Program-made: the position numbers and the translations under genes
Source of the DNA: Methylobacterium hispanicum
GTDB taxonomy: Bacteria; Pseudomonadota; Alphaproteobacteria; Rhizobiales; Beijerinckiaceae
Direction of reading: 5' to 3'
Assembly (NCBI RefSeq): GCF_022179285.1
Contig: NZ_BPQO01000016.1
Location: 1 to 64,000 of the forward strand
Length of the DNA: 64,000 nucleotides
Shown here: positions 33,621-40,679 of the stretch, piece after piece
How positions within the stretch are numbered: position 1 is the first letter of the stretch
Layout of the letters: each line of letters opens with the position of its first letter
Notes under the pieces: model-generated
Told to the model about the DNA's origin: nothing
Seen by the model: the letters and a program-made list of their open reading frames with translations, nothing else
The model's database searches: none

Positions 33621-35644
33621 CCGTCCGCCCGCTCGCGGAAGTAGTCCTCGCTCGTGCGCGGCTTGGCGCGCTCGGGCATGGCGTGCGGGTCGAAGCCCTG
33701 GTTGAGCGCTGCCTCGACGCGGCAATCGTCGCACATCGTCAGCGAGCGGAGGCGCTCCGCGCCGGCCGAGCCGGTGAACATCCAGTGCCGCTCGGCGAGG
33801 CGCTCGATCACCCGCTCGATCGTGGCGCGCGTGCCGAAGGGCTTGGCGCAGGCCGTGCAGCAGAAGGGCTCCTCCTCCTTCACGACGCGCCGGGGCGCCG
33901 CCCAGGCCTCGAAATCCACCTGCGGGATCAGCGCGATCACGTCCTCCGGGCAGGTCGCGGCGCAGAGGCCGCACTGCACGCACAGGCTCTCCTCGAAGGC
34001 GAGCAGCGGCTTGTCGGCGCTGTCGGTGAGCGCATGGGTCGGGCAGGCGCCGACGCAGGAGAGGCACAGGGTGCAGTCCTGCGTGCGGAAATCGAGGCCG
34101 CCGAAGGGCGCGCCAGCCGCCAGCGGGACCCGCGCCACGGGGGCGGGGGCCGCGACGTGCATCTCCCGGAAGGCCTGACGCAGCACGGCGCGCTTGGGCC
34201 CCTCGGGCACGAGGCCGGCCGGCTTCGCCGTGGGGGTCCCGAGCGGGGCCGCGCGCAGCGCCTCGCCGAGGGCGTCCGGGTCGTCGGTCTCGATCGTCGC
34301 GACCAGCGCCGCGCCGCTCTCTGCTCCGTAGCCCAGCGCCCGCGCCAGGGTGTCGGCGAGGTCGAGTGTGCGGTGGAGCGGCGCGATGTCGTGCTTCGGG
34401 CGCGCCCGGGTCAGCACGCGGACCGCCGCCGCACCGTAGGCGCACAGGGCCGCGATCGCCTCCGGACCGATCTGGGTGACTTCGTTGACCTGGACCGGCA
34501 GGACATGGGCCGGCAACCCGTCACCGTACCGCCCGAGCGCGTCGATCAGGGGCTCGCCGTGGTCGCCGTCGTGGAAGAGCACGAGCGCGCGCTCCCCGCC
34601 CGCCGCCCGGTAGGCCCGCATCAGGCCGCGCAGGCGCCGCATCAGCGCGTCGGCCGGGGGCAGCGCGTAGGCGGCGGCGCCCGTCGGGCAGACGGCCGCG
34701 CAGCTGCCGCAGCCCGCGCAGACATGCGGGTCGATCGCGACGGTGTCGCCCGCGGACGTGATCGCCCCGGTCGGGCAGACCTCGAGGCAGCGGGTGCAGC
34801 CGGTGATGCGCGAGCGCGAATGGGCGCAGAGCGAGCCGTGGAAGTCGATGAAGCGCGGCTTGTCGAATTCGCCGACGAGGTGGGAGGCCTCGCGGACCAG
34901 GCGCTCGACGGCGGCCGGGTCGCGCGGGTCGGCGCGCAGGTAGCCGGGGCGGACCTCGTGGGCCGGGAACAGGGGCGCGCCGCCCGAGAGGTCGAGCACG
35001 AGGTCGCAGGTCGAGACGGCGCCGTCGCGCGGCGCCCCGAAGAGGAGGTGGGTGCGCGACGACGGCGCCGGCAGGGCGTAGTCGTCGATGCGCAGTTCGA
35101 ACGCGCCGAGATGCCCCTTCGCACCCCGGATCGTGCCCCGCAGCACCGGGAAGGTGTTGCGGTGGAGCGGCGCGACCTCGCCCGGCCGCGACAGGAGCAC
35201 GGTGACGTCGAGATGCTCGGCGAGCCGCTGCCCGGCCTCGACCGCGACGGCGTCCCGCCCGTAGACGAGGGCGACGCCCCGGCTTACCAGCGGCACGGTC
35301 CCGGCGGGCGGCACCGGCTCGGCGGCCGCCGCGAGCAACGCCGCCATCTTCGGGCCGGCCGCTTCGGCCTCGGACGACCAGCCGGCGCTCTCGCGGATCT
35401 TGGCGTAGGTGACGCGCTCCTCGGCCCCCATCTCCTCGGCCACCTCGTCGAAGAGGGGAGCCTGGAGCGTGCAGGAGACCGTCACGGGCCCGCCCGCGTC
35501 CAGGGCGTCGCGGAAGCGGTCGAGCTCCCGGCCGCAGAGCTGGTCGGCCGTGACGAGGCGGGAGCCGCAGCCGCGGGCGATGGCGGCGGTATCGAGGGGC
35601 ATCGTCCGCTCGCAGGAGCAGGCGAGGATGAGACGGTCGGACAC
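33617..35644 (-). CDS. polyferredoxin-like 4Fe-4S protein of the formate dehydrogenase cluster
   Basis: A 675-residue cytoplasmic iron-sulfur protein. Seen: N-terminal LACSCERTMPL, four ferredoxin-type cysteine motifs in two pairs (CTRCLEVCPTG and CAGCGSCAAVCP near residues 275-310; CTLCLSCVGACP and CVQCGLCAATCP near residues 525-575), and C-terminal CCTACAKPFG and MCDDCR zinc- or cluster-like pairs. GTG start at 35644 (AGGT upstream). Similar proteins accompany DUF3305/DUF3306/TorD formate dehydrogenase clusters; role in cofactor or cluster maturation or electron transfer is unproven. Divergent from the ligase-like gene. Confidence 0.85.
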   Translation of the reverse strand: MSDRLILACSCERTMPLDTAAIARGCGSRLVTADQLCGRELDRFRDALDAGGPVTVSCTLQAPLFDEVAEEMGAEERVTYAKIRESAGWSSEAEAAGPKMAALLAAAAEPVPPAGTVPLVSRGVALVYGRDAVAVEAGQRLAEHLDVTVLLSRPGEVAPLHRNTFPVLRGTIRGAKGHLGAFELRIDDYALPAPSSRTHLLFGAPRDGAVSTCDLVLDLSGGAPLFPAHEVRPGYLRADPRDPAAVERLVREASHLVGEFDKPRFIDFHGSLCAHSRSRITGCTRCLEVCPTGAITSAGDTVAIDPHVCAGCGSCAAVCPTGAAAYALPPADALMRRLRGLMRAYRAAGGERALVLFHDGDHGEPLIDALGRYGDGLPAHVLPVQVNEVTQIGPEAIAALCAYGAAAVRVLTRARPKHDIAPLHRTLDLADTLARALGYGAESGAALVATIETDDPDALGEALRAAPLGTPTAKPAGLVPEGPKRAVLRQAFREMHVAAPAPVARVPLAAGAPFGGLDFRTQDCTLCLSCVGACPTHALTDSADKPLLAFEESLCVQCGLCAATCPEDVIALIPQVDFEAWAAPRRVVKEEEPFCCTACAKPFGTRATIERVIERLAERHWMFTGSAGAERLRSLTMCDDCRVEAALNQGFDPHAMPERAKPRTSEDYFRERADG

Positions 35645-35798
35645 GGGTGAACCTGAGAGGAGACGTGATACGCGGATCCCTTCGCCTGAAGGGTTACAGC
35701 CCTTATACTCGAAGCATTCGAAACTACGATCCGACATGCGGGCGCAGGCCGCGACGATCCCGCGACGCTCTCCTGCCGGCCCCGCCCCCACACACGCC

Positions 35799-36539
35799 AT
35801 GCGATCGCCAGCCTCTCCCATCCCCGCGCCGCATCCCGGCCTCGTCCTCCCGCCGGGTTTCAGCCACCGCCCCACCGCCCGCGGTGCCCATGCGGAGGCC
35901 TGCCGGCTCGCCGCCTCGGGCGAGGCGGAGGCCGCGACCCTCCTGCTCGGCGCGCGTCCCGAGCTCCTCGACCTCGCCGTCGTGCTCGCGCCCGACGAGC
36001 CGCTGCGCACGGCGCGGCGCGCCTTCTTCGCCGGCATGGCGGCGCTCGCCGACGCGGTGGGGATCTTCGGGCCGCCGGAGATCCCCGTGCGGATCGTCTG
36101 GCCCGGCACCCTGACGTTCAACGGAGCGCGTCTGGGCGGCGGCCAGCTCGGCTGGCCGGACGACTGCGCCGAGGATGCGGTGCCGGACTGGCTCGTCTTC
36201 TCCGCCACCCTCATCGCCTCCAAGGCCGCCGCCGGCGATCCCGGCCTGACCCCGGACTCGACCGCCCTGGAGGAGGAGGGCTTCCCGCCGGACCTGCACG
36301 GCCCGTTCGCGGAGAGCTTCGCGCGCCACCTCACCAAGACGTTCGAGGTCTGGCGCGAGGACGGCTTCGGGCGCGTCGCGGCCCGCTACGGGGCCCGGCT
36401 CTCCGGCGCGGACGCGGCGCTCGACGGCGCGGCCGCGCGGCTGACCTATCCGGACGGGCGGACCGAGCCGGTCGCCCTGGCTGCGGCCCTCGCGACGGCC
36501 GCCTGGCGCGACCCCGAGACCGGAGACGTTCGCCTGTGA
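35799..36539 (+). CDS. biotin/lipoate-protein ligase-like protein (DUF4444-type)
   Basis: A 246-residue protein resembling the lipoate/biotin ligase fold. Seen: PHPGLVLPPGFSHRPTARGA, IPVRIVWPGTLTFNGARLGG, PDWLVFSATLIASK, HLTKTFEVWREDGFGRVAARY, and a C-terminal DGRTEPVALAAALATAAW domain like the small C-terminal domain of these ligases. A canonical GRG-R loop is not seen, so catalysis is doubtful. Start uncertain: ATG 35799 sits just before homology, 35736 is possible, and neither has a clear ribosome site. The stop overlaps the next start (GTGA). Target in this cluster is unknown. Confidence 0.7.
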   Translation: MRSPASPIPAPHPGLVLPPGFSHRPTARGAHAEACRLAASGEAEAATLLLGARPELLDLAVVLAPDEPLRTARRAFFAGMAALADAVGIFGPPEIPVRIVWPGTLTFNGARLGGGQLGWPDDCAEDAVPDWLVFSATLIASKAAAGDPGLTPDSTALEEEGFPPDLHGPFAESFARHLTKTFEVWREDGFGRVAARYGARLSGADAALDGAAARLTYPDGRTEPVALAAALATAAWRDPETGDVRL

Positions 36540-37099
36540 GCCTGAAGCTTCCCCGGACCCTGCGGCTCGACCCCTCCGACACTTTCGTCTTCGCGCAGGC
36601 CGCCGAACCCGGCGAATGGGCGGTGACGGGCTCGTTCCTGTTCCTCGACAGCGACGTGGCCGCGCTCTCCGGCAAGGCCCGGGCCGCCTTCCGGTCCGGC
36701 TTCGTCGGCGTCGGCTCGCTGGGCTTCTCCACCCTCGTCGTAGTGAGCGAGGCGAGCGAGGCCGAGCGGGCGGCGGCGGTCGAGGCCCTGGCCGAGCAGA
36801 TCCACGCGCGTCTCGGCGCGCCGGACCGCGAGGCGGCCCGCGAAGCGGCGCGCGAGGAGATCGACGTGGCCGCCTCGCTGTGCAATCTGCCGGTCGGCAG
36901 CGTGGTGGCGATGCACCGGACCGCGGAGGGCGGCGAGATCCGCGAGGAGTTCCGCACCCTTTCCCAGCGCCCGGGCGCGGACCGGCTGCACGGGCGCGCC
37001 TTCCACTTCGTCGAGACCGACGAGGACGAATCTTCGGACGCGCCGGAGGAGCAGGCGGACCTCGTCGGCCTGTTGCGCGGAACGCCGACGGGACGCTGA
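36536..37099 (+). CDS. DUF6505-like protein of the formate dehydrogenase cluster
   Basis: A 187-residue soluble protein I match tentatively to DUF6505. Seen: KLPRTLRLDPSDTFVFAQAA, EWAVTGSFLFLDSDVAALSG, AFRSGFVGVGSLGFSTLVVV, and an acidic tail ETDEDESSDAPEE. No signal peptide, no cysteine cluster beyond one Cys in LCNLPVG. GTG start overlapped by the previous stop. Tight coupling on both sides says it acts with its neighbours in formate dehydrogenase biogenesis, but the activity is unknown. Confidence 0.72.
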   Translation: MSLKLPRTLRLDPSDTFVFAQAAEPGEWAVTGSFLFLDSDVAALSGKARAAFRSGFVGVGSLGFSTLVVVSEASEAERAAAVEALAEQIHARLGAPDREAAREAAREEIDVAASLCNLPVGSVVAMHRTAEGGEIREEFRTLSQRPGADRLHGRAFHFVETDEDESSDAPEEQADLVGLLRGTPTGR

Positions 37100-37104
37100 G
37101 GATC

Positions 37105-38115
37105 ATGACCGAATTCTGGGTCTCGAGCGGCCATCATCTCACCCAGCGCGATGCGGGCGGCGGTCTCGCGGTGACCGACGAGCTGATCCTCGCCTACCTG
37201 GCGCGGCCCGAGCTGGTCCCGCCCGAGGAGGCCTGCGCGGCCGAGCGGGCGCTCTACGCGAGCCTGACGGCCGCGCCGCGCCGCCCGGTCGCCGCGCGCG
37301 AGATCGCGGCGCTCGCCGACGCGGACGCCCGGGAGAACTGGGAGGTCATCCTCGCCTTCCGGGACCGCCTGCTGGGCGCGCGCTCGGTCGAGGCCGCCTA
37401 CCTGTCGCTGGTGCGCGGCAACCTGCAGGGCGTGCCGTCGCTCTTCCTGAACCAGCTCGTCCACCTGATCCTGCGCAACGCGCTGGACGGCTGCGACGAC
37501 CCCTTCGTGCTCCGGGCGGCCGAGCTGTTCTTCCGGCCCCAGCGGGTGAGCTTCCACGAGGGCCGCGTGCTGCTGGCCGACGCCGAGGTCATCGCCGCGC
37601 GCGAGGGGAGCGCGCCGCTCTCGCCCCTCGTGGCGATGCTCGGGCAGGAGGCGGCCACCGAACTCGACGTGCTGACCGAGGCCAACGCCTGGACCTACTG
37701 GAGCCGGTCCGACGCCTTCACCATGGCGCTCGACCTCGGCTCCGATCCGCGCAGCCGGGCCGGGCTGGCGCGGGTGATCGAGGTCTTCGTGCAGCACCTG
37801 CTGAACGCCGCGGTGCGGGTGAGCCCGCTCGACCGGCTGGAGGATTCCGACTGGCGCTGGTTCGTCGGGCTCGATGCCGAGGGAACCCGCATCGGCAACG
37901 CGCTCTGGCGCGGCGAGACGCTCGACGCGGCCGCCCAGGCGCGGATGCTCGTGGCTTTCAGCCTCGTCTTCGACGATCCGGCGCAGGTGGAGCCCGCGGT
38001 CGGCGCGCGGCCGGTCTACCTGCTGCTCGCATCGCCTCAGGACAGGACCCTGCAGGTGAAGCCCCACAATCTCATCGTCGGGCTGCCCCTGGCCGCCGGC
38101 CGGGAGGCGGGCTGA
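37105..38115 (+). CDS. DUF6352-like protein of the formate dehydrogenase cluster
   Basis: A 336-residue helical soluble protein I match tentatively to DUF6352. Seen: EFWVSSGHHLTQRDAGGGLA, then a helical middle with LRNALDGCDDPFVLRAAELF and FFRPQRVSFHEGRVLLADAE, then EANAWTYWSRSDAFTMALDL, and a C-terminal LEDSDWRWFVGLDAEGTRIG. No membrane segment or signal. Starts 5 bases after the DUF6505 gene. The conserved W-x-S-x-H-H N terminus could be a metal or cofactor site, but this is speculation. Its stop codon begins a tandem repeat. Confidence 0.75.
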   Translation: MTEFWVSSGHHLTQRDAGGGLAVTDELILAYLARPELVPPEEACAAERALYASLTAAPRRPVAAREIAALADADARENWEVILAFRDRLLGARSVEAAYLSLVRGNLQGVPSLFLNQLVHLILRNALDGCDDPFVLRAAELFFRPQRVSFHEGRVLLADAEVIAAREGSAPLSPLVAMLGQEAATELDVLTEANAWTYWSRSDAFTMALDLGSDPRSRAGLARVIEVFVQHLLNAAVRVSPLDRLEDSDWRWFVGLDAEGTRIGNALWRGETLDAAAQARMLVAFSLVFDDPAQVEPAVGARPVYLLLASPQDRTLQVKPHNLIVGLPLAAGREAG

Positions 38116-38154
38116 CGGCAAGTCGGCTGACAGTAAGTCGGCTGACGGCAGGTC
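38110..38154 (+). repeat. 15-bp tandem repeat at stop codon
   Basis: Three units at 38110-38124, 38125-38139 and 38140-38154, each close to GGCTGACGGCAAGTC. The first contains the gene's own TGA stop (38113-38115), so because the period is a multiple of three the stop recurs in frame at 38128 and 38143. Confidence 0.85.
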
Positions 38155-38294
38155 GGCGCAGGGCACCGCGTCGTCCCGATCCCGGATCGCCTCCCCGTCG
38201 CTCCGGGTCTTCCGCAGGTATCCGGGACGTCGGGCCGAGCAATCCCGCATCGGTGATCCCACATCATCCACGCGTCACCATCGAGGTCTCCGCA

Positions 38295-38807
38295 ATGCCC
38301 GAGGATCGATTCGAGGTCGGCATCATCGTGGCGCGGCGGCGCCTGAAGGGCCCCTGGGCCGACCACGCCTGGCTGCCGGTGGAGGCCCTGCCGGCGGCGG
38401 CGGTCGCCGCGCCCGGCACCAAGCTCTCCGAGACCGAGAACGAGGCGCGGTTCTACGCCGGCTCCTACGAGGTCGCGCTGCACCCGGCCGAGACCGCACA
38501 TTACCGCGACAACCTCGTCTCCGGTCGGCCGGCCCTGTGGGTGGCCCTCCGCGGCACGGGCGAGGAGGCCTACGCGGTGGCCGGCGTCACGGCCGATCCG
38601 TACGAGGGCGAATCGATGGCGGAGGGCATCGGCGAGATCGTCGAGGCGGTGCCGATGCCGCCTGAGGTGCAGGCGAAGCTGCTCGCCTTCTACGAGGCCT
38701 TCCACGTCGAGCGCAGGTTCGAGAAGCGCAAGCGCGACCGCGCCGACCCCGAGGCGCTCGCCCACCGCGTTCCCGCCGCGCGCGGGAGATCCGGGAGATC
38801 CCAATGA
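38295..38807 (+). CDS. DUF3305 domain protein
   Basis: A 170-residue cytoplasmic protein typical of formate dehydrogenase clusters. Seen: EVGIIVARRRLKGPWADHAW at the N terminus, LSETENEARFYAGSYEVALH, and NLVSGRPALWVALRGTGEEA; the conserved PW-H-W pattern marks the family. GAGGT precedes ATG 38295, and an earlier in-frame start at 38253 is weaker. DUF3305 and DUF3306 genes almost always sit side by side upstream of TorD and fdh genes, suggesting maturation factors. The stop overlaps the next start (ATGA). Confidence 0.85.
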   Translation: MPEDRFEVGIIVARRRLKGPWADHAWLPVEALPAAAVAAPGTKLSETENEARFYAGSYEVALHPAETAHYRDNLVSGRPALWVALRGTGEEAYAVAGVTADPYEGESMAEGIGEIVEAVPMPPEVQAKLLAFYEAFHVERRFEKRKRDRADPEALAHRVPAARGRSGRSQ

Positions 38808-39622
38808 GCGACGGCTTCCTCAGCCGCTGGACGCGCCGGAAGCAGGCGGTCCGCGCCGCCGAGCAGGCGGAGCGCGTTGCCCCCGCCGAGGCCACCGCGA
38901 ACACCGGCGCAGACGCCAGCGCAGACACCCGCGCGAACCCCGGCGCGAACCCCGGCGCGGGGGAGCCGGCGGCGTCCGAGGACGCGCGGGCCGCCGCAGC
39001 CGCGCCCGCGTCGTCCGATCCGCCGGAGAGCGACGCCCCGCTTCCGGAGCTCCCCGACCCCGGCACGCTGACGCGCGACAGCGACCTCGCCCCGTTCCTG
39101 CGGGCCGGCGTGCCGACGGTCCTGCGGAACGCCGCGCTCAGGCGAATGTGGTCGATCGATCCGGCCATCCGCGACTTCGTCAGCGAGGCGCGGGAATATG
39201 CCTACGACTGGAACAGTCCGGGCGGCGTGCCCGGCCTGGGTCCCCTCCTGCCGAGCGACGACGTCGAGGCGATGCTGCGCAGGATCGTGGGCGTGCGCCC
39301 ACTGGAAGCCGGGACGCCCGACGGATCCCGGTCCGCGGCCGCGGAGGAAGCCGAAACCCCGGATGCCGCGCCGCCGAATGCGGCGCTCCAGAGCGCCGAG
39401 CCTCAGGTGGCCGATGTCCGCGATGCGCCCGTCGCGCCGGACCCGGAACACGCGGCCGGGATCGAGCCCGCCGCCCTGCCGGATCGAGCGCCCGCCCTCG
39501 TGGGAGCAGCCCTCGCGCACCCGGCGCGCGAGACCGTGCCCGCGGCCGTGCAGCCCACGCCGGAGACCGCGGCGATGGCGGGACCGCGGCTGCGACGACA
39601 CGGCGGCGCGAGGCCGGCCTGA
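38804..39622 (+). CDS. DUF3306 domain protein
   Basis: A 272-residue protein. Seen: the family N terminus GFLSRWTRRKQAVRAAEQ, an Ala/Pro-rich linker with short repeated GANPGA and DASAD-type units, then the conserved block ESDAPLPELPDPGTLTRDSD, FLRAGVPTVLRNAALRRMW, and FVSEAREYAYDWNSPGGVPG, where W-S-I-D-P-x-I-R-D-F is typical. The C-terminal third is low-complexity Ala/Pro. Coupled to DUF3305 by a 4-base overlap. Probably a formate dehydrogenase biogenesis factor; mechanism unknown. Confidence 0.85.
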   Translation: MSDGFLSRWTRRKQAVRAAEQAERVAPAEATANTGADASADTRANPGANPGAGEPAASEDARAAAAAPASSDPPESDAPLPELPDPGTLTRDSDLAPFLRAGVPTVLRNAALRRMWSIDPAIRDFVSEAREYAYDWNSPGGVPGLGPLLPSDDVEAMLRRIVGVRPLEAGTPDGSRSAAAEEAETPDAAPPNAALQSAEPQVADVRDAPVAPDPEHAAGIEPAALPDRAPALVGAALAHPARETVPAAVQPTPETAAMAGPRLRRHGGARPA

Positions 39623-39708
39623 GAATATCAAATTCCAGTTGCGAGCGATCGAAATGCTTTTTAAGACCAGTCTAAAGTACCGCTCCTGAGGCGGGCTCGG
39701 GGAGGCCG
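39623..39708 (+). promoter_or_regulatory. AT-richer leader, possible internal promoter of torD-fdh
   Basis: This 86-base gap, between DUF3306 and the TorD gene, is clearly AT-richer than its surroundings and is the largest gap between genes from 38295 to the end of fdhB apart from the 85 bases before the TAT-target gene. A TTGCGA at 39639-39644 could be a -35 element with a poor -10 about 17 bases on. This is suggestive only. Confidence 0.3.
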
Positions 39709-40344
39709 ATGGGTTCGGTAGCGTCTGCGTTGGAAGGTCCGGCCGGTGGCGCGTCGGCGACGGCCGAGCGCGTCGATGAGATCGACCTGCTGCGCGCCGA
39801 GCACTACGATCTGCTCGCGGTCCTGCTGGGCCGGGCGCCGGCGCAGCCGCTTCTCGACGGGCTCGCCGCGCTTCGTCCGGGGGAGGGTGCGCTCGGTGCC
39901 GCCACCGCGGAGCTGCGCCGCGTCGCGGCCGAGACCGATGCCGGGGCCGTCGAGCGCGAGTTCTTCGAGCTCTTCATCGGGGTCGGGCGGGGCGAACTCC
40001 TGCCCTACGCCTCCTACTATCTCACCGGCTTTCTCAACGAGCGCCCGCTGGCGCGGGTGCGCGAGGACCTCGCCGCCCTCGGGCTGGCCCGGGTCGAGGG
40101 AATGAGCGAGCCCGAGGATCACCTCGCCTTCCTGCTGGAGATCATGGCGGGGCTCGCGGCCGGGCGGTTCGGCGCGGAGGAGGGGGCGCAGCGGCGCTTC
40201 TTCGACCGGCATCTGGCGCCCTGGGCACCGCGCCTGTTCGCGGACCTCGAACAGGCCAAGGCCGCCCGCTTCTACCGCGCGGTGGGCGGGCTCGGCCGCG
40301 TCTTCCTGGACGTGGAGGCGGAAGCCTTCCGGATGGAGACCTGA
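39709..40344 (+). CDS. TorD/DmsD-family chaperone for molybdoenzyme
   Basis: Cytoplasmic redox-enzyme maturation chaperone that binds the Tat signal of its partner, prevents export of apo-enzyme and aids cofactor loading. The product is 211 residues. Seen: LRAEHYDLLAVLLGRAP, then the family core VEREFFELFIGVGRGELLPY, ASYYLTGFLNERPLARVRED, and EPEDHLAFLLEIMAGL with the conserved E-P-x-D-H motif. GGGGAGG lies just upstream of ATG. Its position immediately before the Tat-dependent formate dehydrogenase makes that the likely client. Confidence 0.92.
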   Translation: MGSVASALEGPAGGASATAERVDEIDLLRAEHYDLLAVLLGRAPAQPLLDGLAALRPGEGALGAATAELRRVAAETDAGAVEREFFELFIGVGRGELLPYASYYLTGFLNERPLARVREDLAALGLARVEGMSEPEDHLAFLLEIMAGLAAGRFGAEEGAQRRFFDRHLAPWAPRLFADLEQAKAARFYRAVGGLGRVFLDVEAEAFRMET

Positions 40345-40429
40345 CGACCGCACCGGGCCCCGGGCCCGGTACGAATGGAATCGCGGCGCGTTGTCCCGAT
40401 GGGCAAGCGCCACTCTAGGAGATGGATCG

Positions 40430-40672
40430 ATGCGACAGGATCCGAAGACACTCGGTCGTCGCCAGTTCTTCCGGGCGCTGGGCGGCAGCACCGTGGCGGC
40501 GGCCGCCGCGGTCGCCTCGCCGATGGGCGCGACGGAGGCGCAGGCCTACGATCCCGGCAACGCCGAGACCAAGGCGCGCTACCGGGAGAGCGACCACGTC
40601 AAGGCGTTCTACCGGACCAACGGCTACGAGACGCTCCTGAAGAACCCCGACCCCGCTCCGGGCACGAAGTGA
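40430..40672 (+). CDS. formate dehydrogenase region TAT target (small Tat peptide)
   Basis: An 80-residue protein with a twin-arginine signal GRRQFFRALGGSTVAAAAAV, the RR at residues 10-11, followed by a mature part of about 45 residues rich in charged residues: YDPGNAETKARYRESDHV and FYRTNGYETLLKNP. Family members always precede fdhA in such clusters and are thought to be a small exported partner or assembly subunit. AGGAG precedes ATG 40430. Only 7 bases separate it from fdhA. Confidence 0.9.
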   Translation: MRQDPKTLGRRQFFRALGGSTVAAAAAVASPMGATEAQAYDPGNAETKARYRESDHVKAFYRTNGYETLLKNPDPAPGTK

Positions 40673-40679
40673 GTCTGCC

